Assembly: GCF_905171765.1 (NCBI RefSeq) | Contig: NC_053398.1 | Coordinates: 46,406,323 to 46,470,322 of the forward strand | DNA from: Bufo bufo | Lineage: Eukaryota > Chordata > Amphibia > Anura > Bufonidae | Direction of reading: 5' to 3' | Length of the DNA: 64,000 nucleotides | Shown: positions 41,401 to 56,400 of the stretch, piece after piece | Position numbering within the stretch: the stretch's first letter is position 1 | How the letters are laid out: every line of letters begins with the position of its first letter | Position numbers and translations under genes: made by a program | The notes under the pieces: generated by a model | The model's input: only the letters and a program-made list of their open reading frames with translations | Databases searched by the model: none | What the model was told of the DNA's origin: nothing

Positions 41401-44400
41401 AAACCTTATAAGCTCTGAATAGACTTTTGAAAATTGGCAAAAATTAGTTTGGACTAGAAAGATTTCCTTATAATTCCCCCCCCCCCATTAGCTATAAAAT
41501 ATCTTCTTCATGTTGCGATTGGTCCAGGCAGATTAAAGGGGTTGTCTGGGTTCAGAGCTGAACCCGAACATATCCCCTTCTTTCCCCACTCAGCCCCTCT
41601 GACATGAGTATCGAAGTATTTCATGCTCCGATGCTCTCCCTTGCCCTGTGCTGTATCGTGCAGGGCAAGGACTTTTTTGTTTTATATTTTTATACTGCTA
41701 GGCAGAGGCTTCCTCCTAGCAGTGAGCCTGGTGATGTCACCGGCACTAGTGGGCGGGCTATAGCACTGCCCTAGCCTGCAGAAAAAAAAATAGGGCAGCG
41801 CTAAAGCCTACCCATCAGTGCCGGTGACGTCACCAGGCTCACTGCTAGGAGGAAGCCCCTACCTACCTTACCCATGGAGAGCCAGATACATCACCGGATC
41901 TCCAGAAAAAAAGCCCTTACCTTATGTGATACAGCGCAGCGCAAAGGAGAGCATCGGAGCATGAAATTCTCCAATGCTCATGTCAGAGTGGCTGAGTGGG
42001 GGAAGAAGGAGATATGTCTGGGTTAAGCTCTGAACCCGGACAACTCCTTTAAGGGGACAAGCACTTTTCCGAATACTATGCCCTTTGATTTTCTTTGGCA
42101 TATATTGTATTGAGCTGCCCAGAAAAGTGCATTCCGAGATGCCCAACGACCATAACGTCTGACACATCTACAGTATTTTAAAGGTTCATTGTAATAATGG
42201 GTACAACAGCTCTGTGCCTGTGTGAAGGGAAACTGGGTGTTTGGGGTACTCTAAGGCTACTTTCACACTGCCGTTTCTGGGTCCGCCTGTGAGATCCGTT
42301 TCATGGCTCTCACAAGCGGCCCCAAACGGATCAGTTTAGCCCCAATGCATTCTGAATGGATGCAGATCCGTTCAGAATGCATCAGTTTGGCTGCGTTCCG
42401 CCTCCATTCCGCTCTGGAGGCGGACACCAAAATGCTGCTTGCATCGCTTTGGTGTCCGCATGACGAAGCGCAGCCAAACGGATCCGTCTGAACTAACAAT
42501 TGAAGTCAATGGGGACGGATCCGTTTGACGTTGACACAATATGGTGCAATTGCAAACGGATCCGTCCCCCATTGACTCTCAATGTAAAGTCAGGACGGAT
42601 CCGTCTGATTAACAATTAGACTTAGACTTTTTTTTTTTTACATAGAATGCAGACGGATCCGTTCTGAACGGATACCATTGTTTGCATTTATGGGTGCGGA
42701 TCCGTCTGTGCAGATACCAGACGGATCCGCACCCAACGCAGGTGTGAAAGTAGCCTAACCGAGAAACAGCTGTCTATTTGTAAATGGTATGCAGTAAGCT
42801 CCCTCTAGTGGTGACTATAGGCAGCCAGGATTGTGTCTTTTTAAAGGGGATGTCCCATATGGCTGTTTATGACATATCCACAAGAAATGCCTTTTAATGT
42901 CCGATAGGTGCAGGTCCCACCTCTGGGATCTGCTCCTTTATCAAGAATGGGGCCTCTTCTCATGCCTCGGGGAAGCTGTGCATGCGCGGCTTTCTCAATT
43001 TACTGCCATGGGACTTCTGAAAATAGCAGAGTAAGCATGCTCGGCTGCACATGGGGCAACCTCTTTAAATGGGTTGTCATACTTCAGCAAGTGGCATTTA
43101 TCATGTATAAATGTAGCTTAGTGAAATTGTCTGTATTATGTACGTATACCCCTTTTCATATGTACAGCACTATGGAATGAACGGCGCTTTAATAATAAAG
43201 AATAGTAATAATGTAGACAAAGTTAATGAAAGGCACTTACTAATATATTGTTATAATCCATATTGCTTCCTTTGCTGGCTGGATTTATTTTTCCATCACA
43301 TTATACACTGCTCGTTTCCATGGTTACAGACCACCCTGCAATCCATCAGTGGCGGGCGTGCTTGCACACTATAGGAAAAAGCGCTGGCCTTTCTGGTGGC
43401 CGGGACCATGGGAGCGCAGATAGGCTAGTGCTTTTTCCTATATTGTGCAAGCACGACCACCACTGATGGACTGCAGGGTGGTCTGTAACCATGGAAACGA
43501 GCAGTGTATAATGTGATGGAAAAATGAATCCAGTCAGTAAAGGAAGCAATATGGATTATAACAATACATTAGTAAGTGCCTTGTATTAACTTTCTCTACA
43601 TGATAAATGCCACTTACTGAAGAGAGACAACCCCTTTAATTTCAGGTTTGTGGAGTGAAGGTGGAGCGAAGGTGGAGCTCTGTCTTATGTAATGATATAT
43701 CAAAGAAATGATGGAATAAATAAAAAAATTGGTGCTGAAGGAAAGATTCACTATAAGGTTTTCTCTGTAACTCAGTTTGAAAGTTAAATTTTTGAAGTTA
43801 AAGACCAAGATGACTTCACCGTATGTCCCAGTATATATAAAATAACATTGGTCGTATAATTTTCTTCCCAACAGAGCGGCCCCATCCGTCTTTTTATTCC
43901 TTACAAGCGTCGGAAAAAGGAAGGAGAGATGTCGTCCATCTCAGTCAAAAAAGACCAAACTAAGAACATCAGTCTTCTCCCTGCAACAGCAGAAGCCACT
44001 TGTAAGAACGTGAGAAAACTACGTGGTGGTGGTGGGGGCTTTCATCTTAGTGACATATAAGAAATGGATCTAAAACGGTGATATTCTTCTTTCTACAGCC
44101 GCAGCCTAGTTTTTCCATTCTCCTGGAATTCAGTTATTGATTCCTAGAACTGAGCTCTGCTACATGTCAGTCTGGCTGTGGCTCTCCTGCTTCCCTGGGA
44201 TTTGTAGTTCCCCAGCAGCTGGAGAGCAACAGTTTGTAGTGCGTTTTGGCTCATGAAAGGGCGTCTGTTACCATGAAATGCACTGATAAAATAGGACATT
44301 TCACTTAGTGATCTGTTGCTTCATTCGGGAGGAAAGGTGCTTTTAATCCATATGCAAATTATCAGTTAAGTGCACCAAGGGCGGGCCCAAGGCACGCTGT

Positions 44401-47400
44401 GCACCTTTGCTCCTGCTTCCTCTGCCAGCCCCTCTCTCTCTCTCCTACTTTATTGACAGGACCAGGTTCTTGCATAGTCATTTCACCTGGCCCTGTCAGT
44501 CAAGAAAGTGAGGGAGAGGTAGGCTGGGGAAGCAGGAGGAGCAAGGGTGCACCGAGTGGCTTGGGCCCACCCTCGGTGCACTTTGCCCCTCATATGGATT
44601 AAAAGTACTTTTCCTACCTCATCATTACATGCGGCTGAGCTAGCCCTACAAGGCATTCCTGGTGACCAATTCTCTTTAAATCTGAATGTTTGAAAGTCTT
44701 ACTGTCATTGTGAAATATATGAGAGAATTTCAAGAACTATATTTCAGGAATGAGTTCCAGTCAGTTACCTTGGCAGTTTGGAGCCTTAGAAAGGCTCCCA
44801 GGCCTGCCATAGTAAGCTGCCCTGCAGCACCGCTTAAGAGGAAGCCTTTTAAACTCATGTAGACTGCAGTAGAATTCTATTGCAGTCTGTGGGGCAATCA
44901 ATCACAAGATCACATGTTGAAGTGCCCTAAGTTGACTAAAAATGACAGCAAAAAATAAAATAAAAAATGAGTAAAAAAATTAATGATCCCCTTTTCCCAA
45001 TTTTACAGATCAAATAAACAATAAAAAAAAAGTATTGTATTTTTCAGACTGTAAGACGCAGCTGCCCATATGAGGCACCTAAGTTTTAGAGGCGGAAAAT
45101 AAGCCAAAAAAATTTTGAACCAAGTGGTATGCTAAAATATTTATTAAAATAGAATAATGTTTCAACAATGTATGCAGCAGGAGACTACAGTATTTTTATG
45201 CTACAAAATTAATGGCAGAACTGTCAGTACTGCATCCTTCATAGTTATGGGGGCAGTGTAGCTGAGAAAATCAGTGGATGACGCACTGTTATGGGGGGCG
45301 GGTCTCCTGCTGATGCACTGTTATGGGGGGGGATCGCCTACACTCTATATGTATTTGCAGTAACCTCCCTTATTTTCTTACTCCCTTTACCATCACTATG
45401 TAATTTGGCTTTTCACGTGTCCCCCTGTCTCAGCGCGGGTCTCTTCTTTGTGCAGTTACGGTGTCCTCATCCGGACAGATCACAGCCACAGACTCGTTGG
45501 CCTTTGAAAGAGAAGCCGCTGCGGAAGCGACTACCATCCTGACGGATAGCCCTACGCAGGGAGATGTCTACACCGGAGCAGCAGGTGAGGGGTGGGAAAT
45601 ATGCTCGGTTTATATCCTGGGTCATCCACCTTTGTCACTGCAGCCGTTGTGGGCCTACAACTTCCTGCGTGCTCCATTCATTTCTGTGGGTGTTCAGAGA
45701 ACAGTTGTTCAGCTGTGCATGCTGGGAGTTAAAGTTTTGCATCAGCCGTAATGCTGGACGTAGCTGACCCCTGGTGTATATTCATTATAATACACACTGA
45801 CTACTGGACTTAAAGGGATTGTCTTATCATGGACAATGGGGGCATATTGCAAGGATGTACCCCCATTCTCTTATAGGTGCGGGTCCCACCGCTGGGAACC
45901 GCACCTATATCGAGAACGGAGCCCCGCAAGGTTGTGGCTGGAGGACTCCGGTCCGGCCCCCACCCTGTCCGGTACCACACTTGGGCGGCCCATGCTCCCA
46001 TTCATTTCTATGGGGCCGACGGAAATAGCCGAGCCAGCGCTCGGCTATTTTCGCCGGCCTCATAGAAAATGAATAGAGGGCGGCTGCGCATACGCAGTGC
46101 GTCCTCCTTTACTCGCGGGGCTCCATTCTCAATATAGGTGCAGTTCCCGGCGGTGGGACCCGCACCTATAAGACAATGGGGGCATATCCTAGCGATATGC
46201 CCCCATTGTCCATGATGAGACAACCCCTTTAAGGGTGAGGCTTGTATTTTTTCAGTTTCATTCCCATTTGTACCAAGAGATAGGATACAGGATAAGAATC
46301 TCATCAGTGGGGATCCAGGTTCTGGGAAAATTGGTCCCGAGTCTTTCGAATGAATGAAGTGGTATTCGAGCATGCACACTTCCACTCCATTCCATTCTAT
46401 ATGGGACTGCCAGGAATAGACAAGCGCTGTACCTGGCTGTCGCCAGCCGTCCCAAAGGAGAATGAATGGAGCGGAAGTGTGCATACTTAATCACAGCTTC
46501 ATTTATTCTGGGAACTTGAGACCCCTGTTCTCATGATCGGTGGGGGTCCCAGTGATCGGAACTTTATTGATCAGATGCTTGTCTTCTAACCTATGAACAG
46601 GATTTCAGTACAAACCTCTCCCAACATCTGTTTTTGTAAGAACATGCATTTCATTAAATGTTCATATGTGTCCCCATTGCTGAGAAAAATTATGTTTTAA
46701 TATATGCAAAGGAGCCTCTAGGAACAACGGGGGTGTTACCATTACACCTGGAGGCTCTGCTCTCTCTGCAACTGCCGCGTCCTCTGCACTTTGACACGAG
46801 GGTGCGGCAGTTGCAGAGAGATCAGAGCCTGTAGGTGTAATGACAACGCCTCCGTTGCTCCTAGAGGTTAATTTGCATATATTAAAACTTCATTTTTCTC
46901 AGCAATGCGGGCACATATGAACATGGGACCAACACAGATGCCTTTAGCTGCCCAAGCGCACATGCAACAAGTCAGCCAGTTTCATGGGTACAAAGATGCC
47001 CTTTAAAGGGGTTGTCCAGTTTAAAAAACAAAAAAACAAAACGGCATTAAGCTATTATAAAAAAAAAAAAAAAAACACTTCCCCCTCTACAGTTCCTGAA
47101 GAGTGATGACTGTAATGCAGCACATAATTGCTGAGCCCACTGATTGGCTGCAGCCGTCACATGCTATATCGCTGATTGTAAGCAAAACCTGCAGCAGCAG
47201 CTTCATGAGCAAAGACACGTGCAAACATTGAAAACATGAATTACGGTATACTAAATTGCATTACTGCTATACTTACTATACATGAAAATTTGAAGCTCTT
47301 TGCACACATTTTTTAAGAAAATTGTGTTGGACCCATCTACCAAAGATTAGGTGGCTTCTGCAGATGGGGACCTAACACTATCAGAATTGGCTCTTCTGGA

Positions 47401-50400
47401 CCCGAGCCTACGAAAATTGTGTTTATAGCTACAGTATACTCTATTTAAAGGGGTTTTCTGAGACTTTTATACTAATGACCTATCCCCTGGATAGGTCATC
47501 AGTATCTGATCGGTGGGGGTCGTACACCTGCTGATCAGCTGTTTGACAAGGCCAGCGCTTGCAGTAGCACCGCGACCTTCTCTCAGCTCACCAAGTACAG
47601 CGTCTTCTATTGTATAGCGGCTGTGCTTGATATTGCATAGGGCTGAGCTGCACCTAGGCCATGTGACTGATGAACGTGACGTCACTGGCCTAGGCAAAGC
47701 TGCGAGCAAGCCTTGACGCTACTCCAGCTGATCGGCAGGGGTCTCAGATGTCGGACCTCCACCGGTAAGATACTGATGACCTATCCAGGGGATAGGTCAT
47801 TAGTATAAAAGTCTCGTAAAACCCCTTTAAATACAGTACATAAATGGTTCCTACACTGCCCTGAATTTTTGTAGTCTCAGAAACCCCTTTAAAAGCCATG
47901 GGCAGGTCAAAACTAAGGCAGCCACTCCCCGATTAAACAATGCAAAAAAATAAAATAAAAGTGGAGCAGCACCTCCACCATTGTAGGCACATGCACTGGT
48001 CTAATTCTATTCTTTTGTGCTGTAAACATAACCTGCAGGGACCACCGGGTCATCTGTGGTGGTGGGGGGGGGGGGGGGGGGGGTGTTGATGAGATGTTTT
48101 TTGCACCATGTATAGTCAGTTTTGATGGGATGAGTATCGGGCTTTATTTTTGTTGTTGGCTTGCATGCTGTAACAGACTTCTCAATATGGGCTTCACGAT
48201 TATATTGCTGGTAGACAGATTTCATTTTTACTTTCATTAGTCACTTTGATTTTATTAATTTTTAATTTTGCTATCTTTATCCTGACACTGGTTGGAAAGA
48301 CAACAAGGTGATATGTGAAAGAAGTAGGACATGGCCTCTGCAGTATTTATCAGCAGCACAGACCTTGGTCCAAAAGTGGTTTATACACAGATTTAAAGGC
48401 TATGTACACCTTTTGGGGACAATTTTTTTATGATTGCATTTTACTAATTTGGGTCTAAAATTATTTTTTTTCAACTGGTCTTTATTAAAAATATTGAACT
48501 GTACTGTCACAAGGGGGTTAACAGTTTTTCCAGCTGTGTGCTGGTCTAATAAACCTTATCTTACTGATAAGAAGGTGGCTTAAATAAGCATGTGTTTATG
48601 ACAGATAAGGATTGAGCTTAAATGAGCGTTTATAAGGTCAGAGAACAGAGATGAGGAGTCCGTCATCTCCCCAACTGACGAAAAGAGAGAAAATCCACAG
48701 GCTGCTACTAGAGCATCTCAGCTCTGTACAGAGAAAAGGACTCCATATATATATTTTTTTTTAATAAAGACCATTTGAAAAAAAATACTTTTAGCTCATA
48801 ATAAGTGATGACCAGAAATAAGGTCTGTGTTCAGCCACAACCACATAGAGAGCCATGAAACCATGCAAAGTATGTATTTTACATCTTTGTTGTCTCAGTT
48901 AAAACACGGTATCCTCCATGCATTTTAGATACCTTTTGCCTGCTTTTAATGAGGTAAAATGCAAACAATAATGTGCCTTGGAACCGTAGATGTGGCTGTG
49001 ATGGTCCAGACCGGCTGTGTGATGGAGAGAAACAGCGGCCATATCCAGTTCCTGTTTTTAGCTTGTGTTGCTCTTGTTTTCTTGTTGCACACTGTCTCCC
49101 TTCTCTTCTGTGGCAGCACATAACCTTGGATGTGAGACATCAAAGTGCTAAATATATATATGTGCTCTACAGTGCTTGAAGCAACCCAGAGGTGCAAATT
49201 GGTATCAAAAGTATCAGTGAGACACAACTGGATAAAGTTTTTCCTCTCCGTCACCTCAGCTTCTCTTGCTATTTCTTCACAGCGACATCAAACATTATTT
49301 TCAACTCTTGACTATACAGCAGGAAACATGCTTTTAGGTAGATCAAGTCAGGCATAGAAAAAGAAAATTCTAATAGGTTGTATATATACATAGGTGCTTT
49401 ATTTAGGTAATGCATTGTTGTGTTGTGCACATATGTCACTAACAATAATGCTACTAATAACTAATATAATACCATTTTTACAGTTTAGACTTGAGACTTT
49501 TTATTCCTCAGTCTACAAATTTTCAATACATTGTGGTTATTCCCAGCTAATTAGATATTAATTGCGATAGCAAAATGCCTTTAAGGTGGTAAAAATGATA
49601 TCTCAGACAATGGGGGCATATTGCTAGGATATCGCCACCTCTAGGAGCTGCACCTACAATGAGAACGGAGCGGGGAAATGAATAAAGGGCGCACTGCGCA
49701 TGTGCAGCCGACCTCTATCCATTTATATGGGGCCGACGAAAATAGCAGAGCGCTGGCTCTGCTATTTCCGTCTGCCCCATAGAAATGAATGGTAGCATTC
49801 ACTTCTATGGGAGCAGCCCCGGGAAATCCTTTCTGTCCACCCCAGAGGTGGGACCCGCACCTATCAGACAATGGGGGCATATCCTAGCAATATGACCCCA
49901 TTGTATGTGATAGGAATACCCCTTTTAAGTGCATCTCCACTGATGTAATTTCAAATTTCTAATTTAGAATCTGCCGCACACTCCAAGTATAGGAGGAAAC
50001 TAAAATTACTAGCCTTAGTAGCCCTTTACTTCCTCCCTGCTGATTTCCACTACAGAGATTGCTAAGATAATTTTAAAGTTCAGTTGTACATGGGAGCCAT
50101 GACTGCTTTCTATATATACACCCTTAGGCCTCTTGCACACGACCGTATGGCTTTTTGAGTGTTTTGAGGTCTGTATTAAACAGATCCGTTTTTTGTTTCA
50201 GTAGTGTTTCCGCCTCCATTCCATTTTGCCGTTCCGTTTTTTCCATTTGGATTCCGTTTTTTTGTTTGTTTTTTTCAGAACGGAAGCATGGCATATACAG
50301 TAATTACATAGAAAAATTAGGCTGGGTATAAAATTTTCAATAGATGGTTCATACAGATGCATTCTGTATCCGTTCCGGTTTTTTTACAGCCCTATTGACT

Positions 50401-53400
50401 TGAATGGAGCCACGGAACATGATTTGCATGCAATAATACATAGTAACATAGTACATAAGGCAGAAAAAAGACATTTGTCCATCCAGTTCGGCCTGTCATC
50501 CTGCAAGTTGATCCAGAGGAAGGCAAAAAAAAAAACTGTGAGGTAGAAGCCAATTTTCCCCACTTTAGGGGAATAAAAAATTCCTTCCCGACTCCAATCA
50601 GGCAATCAGAATAACTCCCTGGATCAACGACCCCTCTCTAGTAGCTATAGCCTGTAATATTATTACACTCCAGAAATACATCCAGGCCCCTCTTGAATTC
50701 CTTTATTGTACTCACCATCACCACCTCCTCAGGCAGAGAGTTCCATAGTCTCACTGCTCTTACCGTAAAGAATCCTCTTCTATGTTTGTATACAAACCTT
50801 CTTTCCTCCAGACGCAGAGGATGTCCCCTCGTCACAGTCCTGGGGATAAATAGATGATGGGAGAGATCTCTGTACTGACCCCTGATATATTTATACATAG
50901 TAATTAGATCTCCCCTCAGTCGTCTTTTTTCTAAAGTGAATAACCCTAATTTTGATAATCTCTTTGGGTACTGTAGTCCCCCCATTCCAGTTATTACTTT
51001 AGTTGCCCTCCTCTGAACCCTCTCCAGCTCTGCTATGTCTGCCTTGTTCACAGGAGCCCAGAACTGTACACAGTACTCCATGTGTGGTCTGACTAATGAT
51101 TTGTAAAGTGGCAGGACTATGTTCTCATCACGGGCATCTATGCCCCTTTTGATGCAACCCATTGTCTTATTGGCCTTGGCGGCAGCTGCCTGACACTGGT
51201 TTTTGCAGCTTAGTTTGCTGTTTATTAAAATTCCTAGACATGTTCTATCTTTGAACGGAAATACGGAATGCATACGGAGTACATTCCGTTTTTTTGCGGA
51301 CCCATTGAAATGAATGGTTCCGTATACGGAACGCAAAAAACTGAACATAAACGGGAAAAAAAATGTTCGTGAGCAAGAGGCCTTACACAGAGAATGCTAT
51401 CATTCATTGATAATAGCCGAATGGGCCATCTTGAGCTTTAGAAAGGGAGTAGAATCTTTTCCCACAAAACCAATCTGCTCAGCTCCTCCTGCTCTATAAC
51501 AGACAGGCTGCCTGCAGATTGCACTGCATTTTATGGTGACAGGTTCTCTCGAAATGGGTTTAAAAAAAAAAGAGAGAGAGACGCTAATCTTCTAAAATAA
51601 TGATCCAATGCAGATAATTTGGTGGTCCCCGACCACAGCCAGGCAGTGGCTTCAGTGGTCTTGTGCCAAGCAGTAATACCACTAGCAGCCTGTAAACAAA
51701 AACTGTGCTAGATCAACAGAGGATGTAAGTGAATTTAAACATGCCTAGGATAATCATATATTTATGGTAAGAGAAAAATAATAAGGAAATAATAGCTGTC
51801 AATCTTTCTATGATTGAAGACGTTAGTACTGTTTTTAATTTATTTAATTTTTTTAGAACATTTGTGCTTTTTTGTTTATTTTTTTTTCAAACACTCCAAC
51901 AGCTCCCATTAATATTTGCTGTAAACGGGAAATATCAAGCTCTCTGTATATAAAGTCATGTAATCACAGCAGCATTGGCATTTGATCAATCTGTAATTGC
52001 TGCTTGATAGTGAGGCAACCAAAGAAATGTAGAAACAAGGAAGACAAGAATATTGGCAAGAGTGATCTGGACTAGAAGGCTTGTTGAAATGGTTACCAGG
52101 CTGTAACTCCACTGTATTTAAAACATCGATGCTCAGTCAATGTTTACTAATGCTTTTTGTGGAGTTCATTCTGTAATATTTAGCCACTTTTGTTAGTGTT
52201 GTGTAGAGTTCATGGGAACAACTCTAGAAGTCAATGTTCCACTCATTCTGCTGTTTTCTATTTGCATACAGTGTTGTCCTCACTTCCAGCGCTGGCACTA
52301 GCACCCAGTATTCCCACAAAAGAGGCTTCATCTGGAGTGGTAAATGGGTTGGAGGTGTCGGAGCAACAGAGACCTTGGCTGTATTTGGAAGAGATGGTGA
52401 ATTCTTTGCTCAGTACTGCACAGCAGCTGAAAGCCTACGTGGAGCAGGCCAAAAACGAGGCAGCAGCCGCCGCTGAGAGGAAGGAGGTAAGACAGGATTT
52501 CCAAGAAAAGGACAAACTCCGATCCACTTTAACCCCTTTAATGCCCTTGTAAATGATAACCATGGAATCTAGGTGGTTAGATAGAGGGAGGAGGTGCCCT
52601 CTGTCACTTCATCAGTGCTCTGTGACGTCAGTAGGTTGCGATGGCAGCCGGATGCCTGCCAGGTATACCAAAGCATCATAAAACCGATCAGAAGGTCGAA
52701 TTGTGAAGTCCCCCAATGGGACAAAATAATAATAAATGTAATACAGTTTGAAAAGGTTTATTAGAAAAAATGTCTACCTTGAAAAAAAAAAAATGGTTGA
52801 AAAAATATATAATATGACCACTTTATTAGAGACCGTCAGAACAGCAGCACTTCGTCATGACATACATTCCATTAGGAGGTGGCCAGAGGTACTTACATGC
52901 TGTGAACAGCCTGTTCTACCTCATCCCAGAGATGCTTTCTAACATTACAATATGGAGACTGCGATGGTCAGGGAAGCAAGGAAAACTTGCTGTCTTGTTC
53001 CTCAAACCAATCCACAACTATACAACCCTTGTGAGATGGTGCATTCTCTGCTGAAAGTGTCCTTCTGCCTTGATGTCATCATCTGATCCCTTTCTTCAAC
53101 AAGTTGTTTTTATCCACGGGATCCCCTTTGGTTGAATGTTTATTTTTTTTTCTAAATCCCACCATTCACGGTATACTCTTGACACTGTTGCTCAAGAAAA
53201 CCTCCCATGGTTGGAAGTTTTTAAAATGCCGGTTCTGGCTAGTCAAGTACTGACGACATGCCTCCTTCAAAGTTTCTCAGACTTGTAGATAACTTTAACT
53301 CCCACCACCACCCCCCAAAAAAAGAAAAGTTAATCAGTTAAGGTGGGTTTACACGTTCCTTCCCAACAGTCAGCTGCTCGTTCGGTTTATATGCAGCGAT

Positions 53401-56400
53401 CATCTCCACAGTATGAGGACGAGGGATCGCTCATCCTCATACAGCTACATGGTTTCTGGCATCGCTGCCCAGAACTGATGATTGGTGATGCCTGCACAAA
53501 CAACTGGATCACCCAATAGACAAGCATTTCGCTCATTCATTGGGTGATCAGCGGCACATTTAGACTGGCAGATTGTCAGGAAAGTTTGTTCCGGATAATA
53601 TGCCCAAATATCTGTGTATCAGTGTAAATCCATCTTTTAGTTACAAGTATCGCAAAAAAAAAAAAAGGTTGTGGTTCTTGGAAAGCGGCAAGATTAAGGC
53701 CTCTTGCACACGACCGTATTTTTGGTCCGTGTCCAATCTGCATTTTTTGTGGATCGCTCACAGACCCAGTCAAATTTTTAAAATGCAGACCGCACTATTC
53801 TTGTCAGTTTACCAGTAGGCAGTTCTATTAGGAAAATGTGGCATGCACACACAACCGGTGTCTGTATTTTGTGGATCCGTGGTTTGCAGACCGCATGGAC
53901 TGTACTATTTATCGTGTAATAAACCTATACTTATTTAGCTTTGCTGTAATCATTCTGGCCTATAGTATAAAGATAATCTTATTTTATTTCTCATAGTGAA
54001 TAGTATACATTTAATATGTAAAAAACAATGGCAAAGTTACTGCTTTTTTCTATCCAGACTCCCTAAAAAGTTTTTTTTATAAAAGTTGCACCACAAAACA
54101 CTGCCCAAAAAAATAAGGCCCCATACTGCTGAAAGGAGTTGTGCAACTTTTTACCGTGATGACCTATCTTCAAGATAGGCCTTCACTAACTGATTGGCAG
54201 GGATCCCACACCCTGCCCCCTTGCTAATCAGCTGTTCAAGTGTCGCTTCCACATTTGGAAGTTTGCATCGGAACAACACAGCTCTGTCCACTTTGTAGCG
54301 CACACACACTTCATCACTGCAGCTTCGCTCCCATTGACGTTAATGAGAGCAAGTGCTGAAGTACTAGCCTACATTACACAGCTGACGGAGCCATGTCATT
54401 TTGGTGCTCATTTTCAGCGCTGGAGCTACACCCAAACAACTTATTGCATGGGTGCGGGGTCTCTGACCCCAGCGGTTCAGCTAGTGAAGGCCTATCCTGA
54501 GGATAGGCCATCACTTAAAAAAATCTGGACAACTTCATTAGTGCAACAAAAAAAAAAAAAACGAACCTATTTTAGGTCCACATCTGATCTGCATTTTTTT
54601 TTTTTGCAGATCGGATGCGGATCCATTAATTTCAAGGGGCCACAACAAATGCGTGCAGCACACCGTGTGCTGTCTGCATCCATATGTCCGTTCCATTGCC
54701 CTGTAAGAAAAATAGAACATGTCAAATTCTTGTCCATTTTGCGGACAAGCAATTTTAACATAGGGCAGGACATGCAGAACGGGAAATTATGGAACACACA
54801 TGGCCAGTATCCTTTTTTTTTTTTTTTTGCGGACCACAAAACGGGTACGGCCTTGTGCATGAGGCCTAAAGGTGATGCTTTGTTGTGCCCCTGTGTGTCC
54901 ATCAAGTGACCCGGACAGAGTTAATGAATTCTATGACTGCATTCAATGTAGTGAATAGATACAGAACATATACTGAAAAATAATTTTTCACTTTTCCGGA
55001 AGATCCCTTTAAAATATTTTTCCTCCAATTGCATCTATGAAATTCCTAAGACTGTTTAGCAATAATATAATTGGTAAATATGATGTCATTTTGGTGCCTG
55101 AACTTTTAGTAAAAGAAATCAAAGTGTGTGACTAATAAAGAAGATGTGATCTGACGTCTGAATGTCTGCTACCCCCTCCTTGTAACTGCTCTGTGTATTT
55201 CTTATGGATCTTTTTTTTTGTTGCTAAATGCCTGGTCCAGAGGTTGTAACCCCTTATCCAGAACAGTGTGCACTGTGACATTACTGGCTGCAGCAGCCCA
55301 CACCGTGCCTATGACACAGGTCAGCGAGATGATCTGTAATTAAATCCATAATCTTCTTATAGGACAGACAGGTCCCACTGCGGCTGAAACCTGCTGCAAA
55401 TACTTAGTGGTGGAAGAGATTGTTTCCCATACACTGTTGTCTGTCGGACCCTGAGCGTCCCTCCAGTATAAGGTCTCTGCGGTCAGAGTTTGCTGGCTGC
55501 CAGTCCGGTCCCAGGACAGGGGCAGCCAAATCCTTTCTCTTGGCTGGTCGCTTGTTTTATTACGTTACTGCTCAGTGTTACATTGTCGCACACAGCCACA
55601 CAGTCTTTATACTGTTTTCCAGGAAACATTTTTTATTATCTCTAACATCGCTTATATCTAATTTAGAAGTCCCTGAGTTGTCCTGTTATCTAAAGTCCCA
55701 AACGCCATTTTCTAACCCACAGATTTTCTGACCAATCATTGGTCAGATGGCCGCTTACGCACGCGGATCTTTTGTTATGCACACCAACTATTGGTCTGAT
55801 TGGACAGAAATTGGTCAGATAATCTGTCGGTGTAATACAGCCCTTATGCAGAGACCATGAGGGCCACCTCACTAGGCAGATTTGAATAGAGTTCCTAAAG
55901 GCTGGGTTTGTTTAACGTATACAAAAAAACGTATATGTTAAACAGATGCTTCAGACTGATACCATACTGCAGTCATCTGTTCCATTGTAAAAAAAAAAAA
56001 GTATACTTTTTTTTAACGGACTGTGCAGGATACAAGAACGTTGTGTGCTGCGTTTTTGTTTTTTTTTCTAACGTGTACATCAAACGGAGGCATAAAACGT
56101 GATGTTAACCCACCCTAAATCTGACTTCCCCTCAGAATTGTGTTGTTAATCTGCATGCAGATTCGGACACAAGTGAAGGACAAACCCTCTCAAGCTAGGA
56201 GCACAATGCACCCTACATCTTATTATAGAACTCGGAGTATTAAGTATACAGGACGCTACTAAGCTCCCTCTAGCATTGGCTGCAGAGATCCTTTAAAGGG
56301 AGATTGTCTTTTCTGTTTTCCTGCCCTTACAGAGAGCAGCATGTAGTAGTTTGAGCCTTGTTAACATAGTCAGTGATTTCCATCAGTAATTGTGAGCCAA

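Larger units (their letters stand above)
50127..51382. mobile_element. Harbinger-type MITE (TTA target) split by a LINE fragment
   Basis: Ends GGCCTCTTGCACACGACCG and TCGTGAGCAAGAGGCC are flanked by TTA at 50124-50126 and 51383-51385. Arms with TTCCGTTTTTT words lie at 50180-50410 and 51255-51360. The centre is a CR1/L2 insertion. Confidence 0.75.

Noticed and set aside
55420..55731. 103-residue plus-strand open frame in a deaf1 intron
   Set aside because: Not similar to any DEAF1 segment, and the composition looks random.
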